Positions 50,781 to 62,326 are shown, counted from the first letter of the stretch. The stretch is 64,000 nt of DNA from Streptomyces drozdowiczii (GCF_026167665.1 NZ_CP098740.1:4340001-4404000); one strand, 5' to 3'. The notes: generated by a model not told the origin, from the letters alone. Program-made: numbers and translations.

Positions 50781-51060
50781 GGTGCGAGGCGGAGACGCGG
50801 GCGCGGTCCTCCTCGCGGGCGGCGGGTGCGGTGCCACGGTGTGCGGACACCGGGGCGGCCGTGCCCGCCGCCTTCGCCGCGTACCGGCGCGCCTTCGCGG
50901 GTACGGTGACGGACACCGCGAGCCCCAGGGCGAGTGCGACCGTACCGACGGCGGCGATTCCGATGCCCGAACTGGTGCGGAACAGCAGCAACATGGCCAG
51001 GGTCGAGAGGACGACGGTGACCGAACCGTAGGCGAGCTGTGCGGCAGTAGGACGCGGCAT
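50773..51060 (-). CDS. Small hypothetical membrane protein
   Basis: A 95-residue protein with two helices (AYGSVTVVLSTLAMLLLF and IGIAAVGTVALALGLAVSV) and a basic cytoplasmic tail. ATG 51060 is preferred to the longer GTG-type frame to 51105, having GAGGACGG upstream. It is convergent with the second RDD gene. I do not recognise a family. Confidence 0.7.
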   Translation of the reverse strand: MPRPTAAQLAYGSVTVVLSTLAMLLLFRTSSGIGIAAVGTVALALGLAVSVTVPAKARRYAAKAAGTAAPVSAHRGTAPAAREEDRARVSASHLS

Positions 51061-51429
51061 GGCGTTTTCCGTCCTCGGGACGTCGGATGGGCGGTCTCTC
51101 GACACGGTCGCGCTGTCAAGCGACCCTATGACGGTGGATGCCCTGGAGGAACGGGTGGTAAGCGTAACCTAACCCACAGTACCGGTGCATGGGGGGCGCA
51201 CGGAGTCATCTCCCGCGCCCTTGGGGAGGGTTGACGCGCCGGTGAACCGCGAACGCCTCGTCCGCATAGCGGAACGGTGCTCCTGCATAGTGCACTTGCT
51301 CCGTTCAAGTCAAGGTCTGTCTTTTCTTCCGTAACTCCGGTCGAATGTCGTCACTTGTGACGCGTTTCCGCGCGCGGCCTCTCCACACTCCCGGGCCGTC
51401 GCCGCGGGCGCCGGGGAGGACTGCATCAA
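51061..51429. other. Intergenic region before the M6 protease gene
   Basis: No gene is supported in this 369-base gap between divergent genes. It is relatively AT-rich for this genome near 51290-51350 (GTCTTTTCTTCCGTAACTCC), where the protease promoter probably lies. GGGGAGGAC at 51412-51420 is the ribosome site. Confidence 0.5.
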
Positions 51430-53825
51430 GTGATCATTAAGAGACGGGCGCTTAGGACCGGAGCGGTTGTCGTGGCCATGGCCGCGACCGCCGCGACCGC
51501 ATCCGCCTTCGCCACCGCTCAGGCAGATGACCAGGCGTCAGGCGCCGCTGCCTCCGTCGACCGCCGGGACCCGGGGTCGGCCAAGGGCAACGACCACGAC
51601 CTGGAGGGCCCGTTCAGCAAGCAGCAGGCCGCTCAGCGCCAGGCTGCCCTGGAACAGGTCATATCCGGCGACAAGAAGGTGTCGTCGCGCGGAGGCTCCA
51701 AGGTCGTCAAGCTCGACAGCAACAAGTACGTCGAGCTCGGCCGTGAGAAGACCGACAAGATCTTCACCGTGCTGGTGGAGTTCGGCGACAAGGTCGACGA
51801 CACGACCATGTACGACCCCGACGGCGCGGGCCCCAAGCCCCCGTCAAGAAGTACGGCGGCACGCCGGGCCCGCTGCACAACAAGATAGCCAAGCCGGACC
51901 CGAAGAAGGACAACAGCACCGCCTGGCAGGCCGATTACAACCAGGCCCACTTCCAGGAGCTGTACTTCGGCACGGGTGCGGGCAAGCACTCCCTGAAGAC
52001 GTACTACGAGAAGACCTCGTCCGGCCGCTACTCGGTCGACGGCGAGGTCTCCGACTGGGTCAAGGTCCCGTACAACGAGGCGCGCTACGGCTCGAACTAC
52101 TGCGGTTCGACCAACTGCGCCAACGCCTGGGACATGATCAAGGACGGCGTCAACGCCTGGGCCGCGGACCAGAAGGCCAAGGGCCGTACGCCGGAGCAGA
52201 TCAAGGCGGACCTGGCGCAGTACGACCAGTGGGACCGCTACGACTACGACAACGACGGCAACTTCAACGAGCCCGACGGCTACATCGATCACTTCCAGAT
52301 CGTGCACGCGGGTGAGGACGAGTCCGCCGGCGGCGGCGTCGAGGGCACCAACGCCATCTGGGCGCACCGCTGGTACGCGTACGGCACCAACGCCGGCGCC
52401 ACCGGCCCGGCGGACAACAAGGCCGGCGGCACCGAGATCGGCGACTCCGGCATCTGGGTCGGCGACTACACCGCGCAGCCCGAGAACGGCGGCCTGGGCG
52501 TCTTCGCCCACGAGTACGGCCACGACCTCGGCCTCCCGGACCTGTACGACACGACCAACACCGCCGAGAACTCGGTCGGCTTCTGGTCGCTGATGTCGGC
52601 GGGCTCCTGGCTCGGCACCGGCAAGGACAGCATCGGGGACATGCCCGGTGACATGACCGCCTGGGACAAGCTCCAGCTGGGCTGGCTGAACTACGCCGAG
52701 GCCAAGGCCGCGACGAAGTCCACCCACAAGCTGGGCGTGTCCGAGTACAACACCAAGGACAAGCAGGCGCTCGTCGTCGAGCTGCCGAAGAAGGCCGTCA
52801 CCACCGCCGTCACGACGCCCGCCGAGGGCGCCAAGCAGTGGTGGAGCGACATGGGCGACAACCTCAGCAACACGCTGTCGCGTCCCGTCGACCTCACCGG
52901 CAAGTCCAAGGCGTCCCTGGACCTCCAGGGCTGGTGGGACATCGAGAAGGACTACGACTACCTCTACACCGAGGTGTCCACCAACGGCGGCACCAGCTGG
53001 ACCGCGATCGACGGCACCGCCGACGGTCAGCCGATCCCGCGCGACGCCAGTGACAAGCCGGCCCTGACCGACGTCTCCGGCAAGTACCAGAAGCTGTCGT
53101 ACCCGCTGGACGCCTACGCGGGCCAGAAGATCGACATCCGCTTCCGTTACGCCACCGACGGCGGCGCGGGCGGCGTGGGCTTCGCGGCCGACACCATCTC
53201 GGTGACCGCCGACGGCACCGCGCTCTTCACGGACAACGCCGAGGGCGACGACAACGGCTGGACCAGCAAGGGCTTCTCGCGGGTCGGCAAGTCGTTCGAG
53301 AAGGACTACCCGCAGTACTACCTCGCGGAGAACCGTCAGTACGTCAGCTACGACGAGACGCTGAAGACGGGCCCGTACAACTTCGGGTTCTCCACCACCC
53401 GTCCGGACTGGGTCGAGCACTTCCCGTACCAGAACGGTCTGCTGGTCTGGCTCTGGGACACCTCCCAGAAGGACAACAACGTCTCGCAGCACCCGGGCCA
53501 GGGCCTGATCCTGCCGGTGGACGCGCACGCCAAGCCTCTGAAGTGGGCGAACGGCTCGATCATCCGCAACAAGATCCAGCCCTTCGACGCGCCGTTCAGC
53601 TGGTACCCGACGGACGGCTTCACGCTGCACCTGGCCGACCAGGCCGTGAAGATCAAGCCGCAGCTCGGCATCCCGGCCTTCGACGACCACAAGGGCACCT
53701 ACTGGTACAAGGAGAACCCGACCGGAAGCGTCAAGGTTCCTGACACCAACACCAAGATCACGATCGTCAGCGAGCCGCTCAGCGGCGACACGATGACCGT
53801 CCAGGTCGGTGCCTCGAAGAAGTAA
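51430..53825 (+). CDS. Secreted immune-inhibitor-A-type M6 metalloprotease (one apparent frameshift)
   Basis: An approximately 798-residue exported zinc protease after correction. The signal peptide (GAVVVAMAATAATASAFATA) is followed by a prodomain and the catalytic domain with HEYGHDLGLPD (HExxHxxGxxD, 52507-52540), the Met-turn region SLMSAGSW and a C-terminal beta-rich domain (FRYATDGGAGGVGFAAD). M6 enzymes degrade extracellular proteins. The frame changes at CCCCC 51838-51842; one added C gives GPKPPVKKYGGTPGPLHNK, the normal family sequence. GTG 51430 follows GGGGAGGAC. Confidence 0.9.
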
Positions 53826-53851
53826 AACTGCATCACCGCAGGTCAGAGCAT

Positions 53852-53887
53852 GATCGGCCGTCGCCCTCTAGCGGGCGGCGGCCGATC
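53852..53887 (+). terminator. Terminator of the M6 protease gene
   Basis: A 15-bp stem (53852-53866 with 53873-53887, one G-U pair) with loop TCTAGC is followed by GTGTTT. Confidence 0.8.
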
Positions 53888-53949
53888 GTGTTTAGGTGCC
53901 TCTGTTCACTTTCTTATTGACACGATGTCTCACGGGGGAGCTCGTACGC

Positions 53950-54282
53950 ATGGCAGGCGGAGGATTCAGTAAATTGCCGAACGGCAGTGTGGTCGTCGCG
54001 ATCACCCTGCCGGCCCCGGCGGAGGGCCCCGGTCCGGGCGCCCCCGTCCGGGTCCTGGTGCACGCGGCGAACCGCGCCCGCGCCCTGACCCGGCTGCGCA
54101 ACCTGGGCCTGCGCGCCGTCTACCTCCGGGGCAACGCCGAGCCGCCCACCCCGGACGAGATCACCGCCGTCCTGCACCACCCGGACGGCGTCCTGTGGCG
54201 CGCGAGACCCGGCTGCGCGCAGGAACTCTGGCACCCGATCCGCGCCCTGCTGAGGCCCGCCGTCCCGGCCGCCCGGGGCTGA
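53950..54282 (+). CDS. Conserved hypothetical protein
   Basis: A 110-residue soluble protein without signal peptide or membrane helix. GGGGGAG at 53934-53940 sets ATG 53950 (MAGGGFSKLPNGSVVVAITL). The sequence alternates strand-like (VRVLVHAAN) and helix-like (RARALTRLRNLGLRAVYL) parts and ends basic. It is convergent with pncA, with 16 bases between. I do not recognise the family. Confidence 0.75.
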   Translation: MAGGGFSKLPNGSVVVAITLPAPAEGPGPGAPVRVLVHAANRARALTRLRNLGLRAVYLRGNAEPPTPDEITAVLHHPDGVLWRARPGCAQELWHPIRALLRPAVPAARG

Positions 54283-54298
54283 CCCCGGCCCCGGGCGC

Positions 54299-54883
54299 TC
54301 AGACGACCGGCTTGCCGGTCAGCGTCACGCCCGCGGCGCGCAGCTCGGTCAGCGCCCGCTCCGTCGTCGCCTCGGCGACGCCCGCGGTCAGGTCCAGCAG
54401 CACCTGCGTGGCGAAGCCCTCGCGGGCGGCGTCCAGCGCGGTCGCCCGCACGCAGTGGTCGGTCGCGATGCCGACCACGTCGACCTCGCGGACGTCCCGC
54501 TCGCGCAGCCACTCGGCGAGCCCGGTGCCGTTCTCGTCAAGACCCTCGAAGCCGCTGTACGCCGCCGCGTGGGCACCCTTGTCGAACACGGTGTCGATGG
54601 CCCCGGAAGCGACCGCGGGGGCGAAATTGGGATGGAAGCCCACACCCTCGGTCCCGGCCACGCAGTGCGGCGGCCAGGAGTGCTCGAAGTCGGGGGTCGC
54701 GGAGAAGTGGTCCCCGGGATCGATGTGGTGGTCCCGGGTGGCCACCACGTAACGGTAGGCGGGCCGGCTCTCGCCGATCAGGTCGGTGATGGCGGCGGCG
54801 ACGTCGGCACCCCCCGCCACGGCGAGGCTCCCGCCCTCGCAGAAGTCGTTCTGAACGTCCACGACGATCAAGGCGCGGTGCAT
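54299..54883 (-). CDS. pncA: Nicotinamidase
   Basis: A 194-residue isochorismatase-fold hydrolase that turns nicotinamide into nicotinate. The catalytic triad is visible: Asp in VVDVQNDFCEGG, Lys in FDKGAHAAAY and Cys in GIATDHCVRATALDA. The metal-site DHHIDPGDHF is present. It follows pncB (91 bases away) on the same strand, so two consecutive NAD salvage steps are encoded together. Confidence 0.95.
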   Translation of the reverse strand: MHRALIVVDVQNDFCEGGSLAVAGGADVAAAITDLIGESRPAYRYVVATRDHHIDPGDHFSATPDFEHSWPPHCVAGTEGVGFHPNFAPAVASGAIDTVFDKGAHAAAYSGFEGLDENGTGLAEWLRERDVREVDVVGIATDHCVRATALDAAREGFATQVLLDLTAGVAEATTERALTELRAAGVTLTGKPVV

Positions 54884-54974
54884 GGTGGCTGTCCTTCGGG
54901 GAGTGGGGGAGCGGTACGGGGATGGCTTCGAGCCTAGAGTCTCCTCGGAGGCAATCAAGCCCGTCAGGGCCCCG

Positions 54975-56303
54975 TCACACGTACTCCGTGGGGATGACCG
55001 CCTCGCCGCGCGACAGCTGCATCGCCGACAAGGGCAGCCCCGCCCGCGCGGCGACATGCCGCGCCCGCGCCGCGTCCAGCGGCTCCCGCGCGACCACCTC
55101 GCCGCCCCGGACCAGCTCCACCAGCAGCTGCCGGCCGGCCAGCTCCTCGGGGACCGGGCCCGTGCCGATCACCTCCGCCTCGGCCACGCCCTCCTCGTCC
55201 AGCCGGCGCGCCGCCCACTTGCGGCCGCCCTTCGAGGACTTCGCGCCCATCGACTTCTTCGCGACCGGCCGCAGCTCGTCGGCCGGGTCGCCGGACCCCG
55301 CGCGGGCGACGAGCTTGTAGACCATCGAGCACGTCGGGTGCCCGCTGCCCGTGACGAGCTGCGTGCCCACCCCGTACGCGTCCACCGGCGCGGCGGCCAG
55401 CGAGGCGATGGCGTACTCGTCCAGGTCCGAGGTCACCACGATCTTCGTCTCCGTGGCGCCCAGCTCGTCCAGCTGCTGGCGCACCCGGTGGGCGACGAGC
55501 AGCAGGTCGCCCGAGTCGATCCGCACCGCACCCAGCTCGGGACCGGCGATCTCGACGGCCATACGGACCGCCTCGGTCACGTCGTACGTGTCCACCAGCA
55601 GCGTCGTACCGCGCCCCAGCGAGTCCACCTGGGCCCGGAAGGCGTCCCGCTCGGTGTCGTGCAGCAGGGTGAAGGCGTGGGCGCTCGTGCCGACCGTCGG
55701 GATGTTGTAGCGGAAGCCGGCCGCCAGGTCCGAGGTGGTGTCGAAGCCGCCGATGTACGCGGCGCGGGCCGAGGCGACCGCCGACAGCTCGTGCGTGCGG
55801 CGCGCGCCCATCTCGATCAGCCCGCGCCCGCCCGCCGCCGCCGACATCCGGGAGGCCGCCGCGGCGATGGCCGAGTCGTGGTTGAGGATCGAGAGGATCA
55901 CCGTCTCCAGGAGCACGCACTCGGCGAAGGAGCCCTCCACCCGCAGGATCGGCGAGCCCGGGAAGTACACCTCGCCCTCCGGGTAGCCCCAGATGTCCCC
56001 GCCGAACCGGTAGTCCGCCAGGTAGTCCAGCGTCGGCCCGTCCACGATCGCCTGGTCGCGCAGGAAGCCGAGCATCTCGTCGTCGAAGTGGAAGTTCTCC
56101 ACCGCGTCCAGCACGCGTCCGGTGCCCGCGACGACGCCGTAGCGCCGCCCCTCCGGCAGCCGGCGGGTGAACGCCTCGAAGACCGAGCGCCGCCCGGCCG
56201 TCCCGGCCTTCAGCGCGGCCTGCACCATCGTCAGCTCGTACTGGTCGGTGAAGAGCGCTGTCGACGGCACGCCGACCCGTCGCCCGAGGTCCGCAGAGTT
56301 CAT
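54975..56303 (-). CDS. pncB: Nicotinate phosphoribosyltransferase
   Basis: A 442-residue enzyme that joins nicotinate to PRPP, the Preiss-Handler step of NAD salvage. Conserved parts are TDQYELTMVQAAL at the N-terminus, the active-site region MGARRTHELSAVASARAAYI, LVDTYDV, and RIDSGDL for the phosphate. It feeds on nicotinate from PncA, encoded downstream. It is divergent from clpS. Confidence 0.95.
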   Translation of the reverse strand: MNSADLGRRVGVPSTALFTDQYELTMVQAALKAGTAGRRSVFEAFTRRLPEGRRYGVVAGTGRVLDAVENFHFDDEMLGFLRDQAIVDGPTLDYLADYRFGGDIWGYPEGEVYFPGSPILRVEGSFAECVLLETVILSILNHDSAIAAAASRMSAAAGGRGLIEMGARRTHELSAVASARAAYIGGFDTTSDLAAGFRYNIPTVGTSAHAFTLLHDTERDAFRAQVDSLGRGTTLLVDTYDVTEAVRMAVEIAGPELGAVRIDSGDLLLVAHRVRQQLDELGATETKIVVTSDLDEYAIASLAAAPVDAYGVGTQLVTGSGHPTCSMVYKLVARAGSGDPADELRPVAKKSMGAKSSKGGRKWAARRLDEEGVAEAEVIGTGPVPEELAGRQLLVELVRGGEVVAREPLDAARARHVAARAGLPLSAMQLSRGEAVIPTEYV

Positions 56304-56393
56304 GCCGGGGATGCTACCCCTATTTCGTCAGAGTGACGAGATGGGGGTCCGGGGGTGGGGCCGTTTGTGCGAGGGACCCCTGCGAGTGGCAGC

Positions 56394-56708
56394 ATGGGAC
56401 AGGTGAGCGTCGCCCCTACAGAGATCGAACGTCCCGAATCGGCCGAGGACCACCTCGTCGTCCCCGAGCCCGACGTCCCCTGGGTGACGCTGGTCCACAA
56501 CGACCCGGTCAACCTCATGAGCTATGTGACCTATGTGTTCCAGGCGTACTTCGGCTACTCCAAGGACAAGGCGCACAAGCTGATGCTCGACGTCCACCAG
56601 AAGGGCCGCGCCGTCGTCTCCAGCGGCAGCCGCGAGGAGATGGAACGCGACGTCCAGGCCATGCACGGCTACGGGCTGTGGGCCACGCTCACCCAGGACC
56701 GCAACTAA
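56394..56708 (+). CDS. clpS: ATP-dependent Clp protease adaptor ClpS
   Basis: A 104-residue adaptor that hands N-degron proteins to ClpAP/ClpCP. The N-end pocket motif [18 protein letters not shown] and [12 protein letters not shown] are intact. The start is ATG 56394 or GTG 56403 ([12 protein letters not shown]); both give a normal length. The DUF2017 gene follows 42 bases later, an arrangement conserved in actinobacteria. Confidence 0.93.
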   Translation: MGQVSVAPTEIERPESAEDHLVVPEPDVPWVTLVHNDPVNLMSYVTYVFQAYFGYSKDKAHKLMLDVHQKGRAVVSSGSREEMERDVQAMHGYGLWATLTQDRN

Positions 56709-56750
56709 CACCGCACCCCCGCACCGCCCGACCATCATCGGAGAGAACCC

Positions 56751-57335
56751 ATGGCCGGCCACTTCGAGGCCACTCCCGGCGGCGGCGCGGCCGTCGCGCT
56801 CGACGAGGTGGAGATCGCGATCCTGCGCTCCCTCGCCGTCCAGCTGCTCGAACTCATCGGCCCCGGCGACGAGCCCGCCGAGGGCGAGGACCCGCTCGCC
56901 GCGCTCTTCGCCGAGGGCCCCAGCGAGCCGCCCACCGACCCGGCCCTGGCCCGCCTCTTCCCGGAGGCGTACGGCGACGGGGACGACGAACTGCGTGCCG
57001 CCTCCGCCGAGTTCCGCCGCTTCACCGAGAACGACCTGCGCACCCGCAAGCGCGAGGACGCGCTCGTCGTCGTCCGCACCCTGGACGCCCTGACCCCTGC
57101 GGGCGACGGGGCGGCCGTGCTCACCCTCACCGCCGACGAGTGCCGCAACTGGCTCGGCTCGCTCAACGACCTCCGGCTCACCATCGGCACCCGCCTCGAC
57201 GTCAGCGACGAGGACGAGGGCGAGGAGGGCTCGCTCTACCGGCTCCCGGACAGCGACCCCCGAAAGCCCATGGTCATGGCCTATCTCTGGCTCGGCGCCC
57301 TCCAGGAAACCCTGGTCGAGACCATGATGCCGTGA
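56751..57335 (+). CDS. DUF2017 protein
   Basis: A 194-residue acidic soluble protein, typical for the family, with ALDEVEIAILRSLAVQLLEL and the C-terminal MVMAYLWLGALQETLV. It accompanies clpS in many actinobacteria, suggesting a link to regulated proteolysis, but no activity is known to me. ATG 56751 follows GGAGAG. Confidence 0.9.
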   Translation: MAGHFEATPGGGAAVALDEVEIAILRSLAVQLLELIGPGDEPAEGEDPLAALFAEGPSEPPTDPALARLFPEAYGDGDDELRAASAEFRRFTENDLRTRKREDALVVVRTLDALTPAGDGAAVLTLTADECRNWLGSLNDLRLTIGTRLDVSDEDEGEEGSLYRLPDSDPRKPMVMAYLWLGALQETLVETMMP

Positions 57336-57515
57336 CGCCGAGTGCGCGCCCCGTCACGGTGTTCGCTCAACGGACACTCAAATCCGAATAACGATCGCGT
57401 CACCTGAACGGTCTTTTTTGCAGCGCTCGTTCCGCCTTGTCCGCTTTTACTTGTGGTGTGCGCCACATAACGTCCGCCGGACCGCCGTCACGCCCGTGAT
57501 AAATCTTCACGACCA

Positions 57516-57628
57516 CCCGGGAACGACACCCCTGTTCCCGGGTAGGCGCTATCAGCCGGTAACCACCGGCGGCACTCCATCCGTATCCGGGGGATCAGGA
57601 CCTGATCCGCGGCCGAAAGGCGCGGATC
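57516..57628 (+). promoter_or_regulatory. Structured leader upstream of the amino-acid permease, possible RNA switch
   Basis: Three hairpins precede the start: CCCGGGAAC/GTTCCCGGG (57516-57524, 57534-57542), GCCGGT/ACCGGC (57555-57560, 57565-57570), and a stem with GAAA tetraloop (GATCCGC + GCC paired with GGC + GCGGATC, 57604-57628). The third shares GATC with the perfect palindrome GATCAGGACCTGATC (57593-57607), so the two foldings compete just before the ribosome site at 57634. The palindrome could also be a protein operator. The rest of the 57336-57651 gap shows no gene. Confidence 0.45.
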
Positions 57629-57651
57629 GGCGTGGAGAAAGGCGCAACCAC

Positions 57652-59100
57652 ATGACATCGGCGCAGATCGACGACAAGGGGCCCGACGGCCCGCACGCCG
57701 CGGCCGCGGATGCCACGACTTCCGGCGAGGGCTACCAGAGAGCACTCGGCGCCCGCCAGATCCAGATGATCGCGATCGGCGGGGCCATCGGCACCGGGCT
57801 CTTCCTCGGCGCCGGAAAGGCCATCGCCAAGGCCGGACCCAGCCTCATCCTGGCCTACGCCATCGCGGGCCTGGTCATCTTCTTCATCATGCGCGCACTC
57901 GGCGAACTCCTCATGTACCGCCCGGTCTCGGGCTCGTTCTCGGAGTACGCACGCGAATTCATCGGCCCCTTCGCGGGCTTCGTCACCGGCTGGACGTACT
58001 GGCTCTTCTGGGTCGTCACCGGAATCACCGAAGTCACCGCCGCCGCCCAGTACATGACGTTCTGGTTCGACATTCCGCAATGGGTCTCGGCCCTGGTCTT
58101 CACTTTCATTCTGTACGGCGTGAACCTCATCTCCGTAAAGCTCTTCGGTGAGTTGGAGTTCTGGTTCTCGATGGTCAAGGTCACCGCCATCGTCGGCATG
58201 ATCCTCATCTGCGCCGGAATCCTCACCCTCGGCTTCTCCGACGCCGGGGACACCGCGAGCGTCACCCATCTGTGGTCCGACGGCGGCTTCTTCCCGCACG
58301 GCATCAAGGGCACCCTGATGACCTTGCAGATCGTGATGTTCGCCTTCCTCGCCGTCGAACTCGTCGGCGTCACCGCCGGTGAGTCCAAGGACCCCAAGAC
58401 CGTCCTGCCCAAGGCCATCAACACCGTGCCCTGGCGCATCGCCGTCTTCTACGTCGGCGCGCTGATCATGATCCTCTCGGTGGTGCCCTGGACCGAGTTC
58501 TCGCCCGGCGTCTCCCCGTTCGTGGAAGCCTTCAAGAAGATGGGCCTCGGCGTCGGCGCCGGCATCGTCAACTTCGTCGTCCTCACCGCCGCGCTCTCCT
58601 CCTGCAACTCCGGGATGTACTCCACCGGCCGCATGCTGCGCGACCTCGCGCTCAACGGCCAGGGCCCGAAGTTCTTCACCCGGCTCACCCGCAGCGGCAC
58701 CCCGCTCATCGGCACCACGTTCTCCGCCGCGCTGATGCTCGTCGGCGTGTGGGTCAACTACCAGTGGCCCGGCGACGCCTTCACCTACGTCGTCTCCTTC
58801 GCCACGATCTCCGGCATGTGGGCCTGGATCATGATCCTGATCAGCCAGATCCGCTACCGCCGCCTCGCCGAGCGCGGACTGCTCCCGCAGTCCTCCTTCC
58901 GCGCCCCCGGCGCCCCGTACACCAGCGGCTTCGCGCTCGCGTTCCTCGCCGTGGTCATCGTCATGATGGGCATCGACAAGGACACCAGGATCTCCCTCTA
59001 CTGCGCCCCGCTGTGGGCCCTGATCCTCGGCGTCTCCTACCTGGTCCTGAAGTCCAGGAACCCGGAGGGCAAGGCGTTCGCGGCGCGCGTCAAGCGCTGA
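57652..59100 (+). CDS. Amino-acid permease, APC superfamily (AnsP/GabP-like)
   Basis: A 482-residue transporter with 12 helices. The family motif GGAIGTGLFLGAGKAI opens the first helix, and FLAVELVGVTAGESKDPKTV is the typical helix 6-7 region. Substrates in this subfamily include asparagine, GABA, proline and D-alanine; the sequence alone does not choose. GGAGAAAGG at 57634-57642 sets ATG 57652. The long structured leader suggests regulation. Confidence 0.9.
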   Translation: MTSAQIDDKGPDGPHAAAADATTSGEGYQRALGARQIQMIAIGGAIGTGLFLGAGKAIAKAGPSLILAYAIAGLVIFFIMRALGELLMYRPVSGSFSEYAREFIGPFAGFVTGWTYWLFWVVTGITEVTAAAQYMTFWFDIPQWVSALVFTFILYGVNLISVKLFGELEFWFSMVKVTAIVGMILICAGILTLGFSDAGDTASVTHLWSDGGFFPHGIKGTLMTLQIVMFAFLAVELVGVTAGESKDPKTVLPKAINTVPWRIAVFYVGALIMILSVVPWTEFSPGVSPFVEAFKKMGLGVGAGIVNFVVLTAALSSCNSGMYSTGRMLRDLALNGQGPKFFTRLTRSGTPLIGTTFSAALMLVGVWVNYQWPGDAFTYVVSFATISGMWAWIMILISQIRYRRLAERGLLPQSSFRAPGAPYTSGFALAFLAVVIVMMGIDKDTRISLYCAPLWALILGVSYLVLKSRNPEGKAFAARVKR

Positions 59101-59191
59101 GGCGTCCGCCTCCCACCAGCGGCGTTTCACGATGCGGGCCCCCGCGTACCACTCCTCGGTACGCGGGGCCCGTCGTCCTATCCTGGGCGCC

Positions 59192-59623
59192 ATGCTGACC
59201 ATCACCCAGACGCTGTACGACCAGATCGTCGCGCACGCCCGCGCCGACCACCCCGACGAGGCGTGCGGCGTCGTCGCCGGACCCGCCGGCAGCGGCCGCC
59301 CCGAGCGCTTCATCCCCATGCTCAACGCCGCGCGCTCACCCACGTTCTACGAGTTCGACTCCGGCGACCTGCTCAAGCTGTACCGCGAGATGGACGACCG
59401 CGACGAGGAGCCGGTGATCGTCTACCACTCGCACACGGCGACCGAGGCGTACCCCTCACGCACCGACGTCACGTACGCCAACGAGCCCGGCGCCCACTAC
59501 GTGCTCGTCTCCACCGCGGACACCGACGAGGCGGGGCCCTTCCAGTTCCGCTCGTACCGGATCGTGGACGGCGAGATCACCGAGGAGGAGGTCCGGGTCG
59601 TGGAGGCGTACCCGGCCGCCTGA
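59192..59623 (+). CDS. mec: JAMM-family CysO-cysteine peptidase Mec
   Basis: A 143-residue Zn peptidase with the JAMM motif HSHTATEAYPSRTD and an upstream Glu (DEACGVVAG region). With cysO and cysM downstream it forms the sulfur-carrier route to cysteine known from Mycobacterium tuberculosis: CysM makes CysO-Cys and Mec cleaves cysteine off. ATG 59192 (MLTITQTLYDQIVAHA) is used; a longer frame from 59132 is unlikely. Confidence 0.92.
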   Translation: MLTITQTLYDQIVAHARADHPDEACGVVAGPAGSGRPERFIPMLNAARSPTFYEFDSGDLLKLYREMDDRDEEPVIVYHSHTATEAYPSRTDVTYANEPGAHYVLVSTADTDEAGPFQFRSYRIVDGEITEEEVRVVEAYPAA

Positions 59624-59746
59624 CCACCCCGGCAGCGGTGCGGCAGGGCCGTGCGGACCCCGGCCCTGTCCACCTGCCGAACGCCGACCATCCACCAAGT
59701 GAGATCACACTCCGAATCCCCGACCGGGAATCGATACGATGACCGC

Positions 59747-61227
<1,481 letters not shown>

Positions 61228-61546
61228 CTGCTTTGGGGGCGCTGCCCCGTACCCCCGCTGCTCAATCGCCGCAGGGGCTTGATTTTGCCCCCGTCGCCGC
61301 ACATCCGCGGCAACGGGGGCTTTGTCATTCGCGCCGCACTATCAAGCCCGGTCCGGGGCGGAGCCCCGGTTTCGGGAAGGGGCGGGGAGGGGAACGCCAC
61401 CCGAACCGGTGACAGCGCAGGTGAGTTCCCCCACAACGAGCCACCCCGAAGGAGCGACCCGCACTTTCGCGCCTTACGCTCAACAAACCGCACCGCGAGA
61501 ACCGCACGAACCCTCCCCGTTCCCACGTCTCGGAGGTTCACGCTCC
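61228..61546. repeat. Repeat-rich intergenic region after cysM
   Basis: Besides the terminator at 61287-61320, this region holds GGGGGCGCTGCCCCGTACCC (61235-61254), CTCAATCGCCGCAGGGGCTTGA (61261-61282) and the palindrome CCGGGGCGGAGCCCCGG near 61354. All resemble dispersed repeats I recall between Streptomyces genes. CGGAGG at 61531-61536 is the ribosome site of the MBL gene. No gene is seen. Confidence 0.6.
61287..61320 (+). terminator. Terminator of the cysO-cysM operon
   Basis: GCCCCCGT (61287-61294) pairs with ACGGGGGC (61313-61320), and an inner GCCGC/GCGGC pair extends the hairpin. TTTGTC follows directly. Confidence 0.8.
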
Positions 61547-62299
61547 ATGAAGCTCACCGTCGTCGGCTGCTCCGGCTCGTTCCCCTCCGCGGGATCGGCA
61601 TGCTCGAGCTACCTCGTAGAGGCCGACGGCTTCCGGCTGCTCCTCGACATGGGCAACGGCGCCCTCGGAGAGTTGCAGCGCCACGTCGGTCTCTACGACC
61701 TCGACGCCATCTTCCTCAGCCACCTGCACGCCGACCACTGCATCGACATGTGCGCGTACTTCGTCGTCCGGTACTACCCGCACGGCGGCGACCGCCCGGC
61801 CCGCATCCCGGTCTACGGCCCCGAGGGCACCGAGCAGCGGCTCACCACCGCGCACGCGGACACCCCGTCCGACAACGCGATGAGCGAGGTCTTCGACTTC
61901 CACACGCTGAAGCCGGGCTGGTTCGAGATCGGCCCCTTCTCGGTGCGTACGGAGAAGCTCCGGCACCCCGTGGACACGTACGGCATCCGCATCGAGCACG
62001 GCGGCTCCTCGCTCACGTACTCCGGTGACACCGGCATCTGCGAGGCCCTGGACGAGCTGGCCGAGGGCACGGACCTCTTCCTCTGCGAGGCGTCCTTCGT
62101 GCACGGCAAGGAGGACATCCCGGACCTCCACCTCAACGGCCGCGAGGCCGGCGAGCTGGCGGCCCGGGCGGGCGTCGGCCGCCTGGTGCTCACGCACATC
62201 CCGCCGTGGACCGACGCCGAGCGCAACCTCTCCGACGCCCGCGAGGTCTTCACCGGCCCGACGGAACTCGCGGCGCCGGGCGCGGTGTACGAAGTCTGA
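61547..62299 (+). CDS. MBL-fold metallo-hydrolase (RNase Z/phosphodiesterase-like)
   Basis: A 250-residue metallo-beta-lactamase fold protein with HLHADHCID as the metal motif, TYSGDTGICE and LVLTHIPPW as further metal ligands. The layout is that of RNase Z-like or cyclic-phosphodiesterase hydrolases, but it lacks the exosite arm of true RNase Z. CGGAGG at 61531-61536 supports ATG 61547. Substrate unknown. Confidence 0.88.
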   Translation: MKLTVVGCSGSFPSAGSACSSYLVEADGFRLLLDMGNGALGELQRHVGLYDLDAIFLSHLHADHCIDMCAYFVVRYYPHGGDRPARIPVYGPEGTEQRLTTAHADTPSDNAMSEVFDFHTLKPGWFEIGPFSVRTEKLRHPVDTYGIRIEHGGSSLTYSGDTGICEALDELAEGTDLFLCEASFVHGKEDIPDLHLNGREAGELAARAGVGRLVLTHIPPWTDAERNLSDAREVFTGPTELAAPGAVYEV

Positions 62300-62326
62300 G
62301 CGGCGCGCTCCTCGTACGCGTACGAC

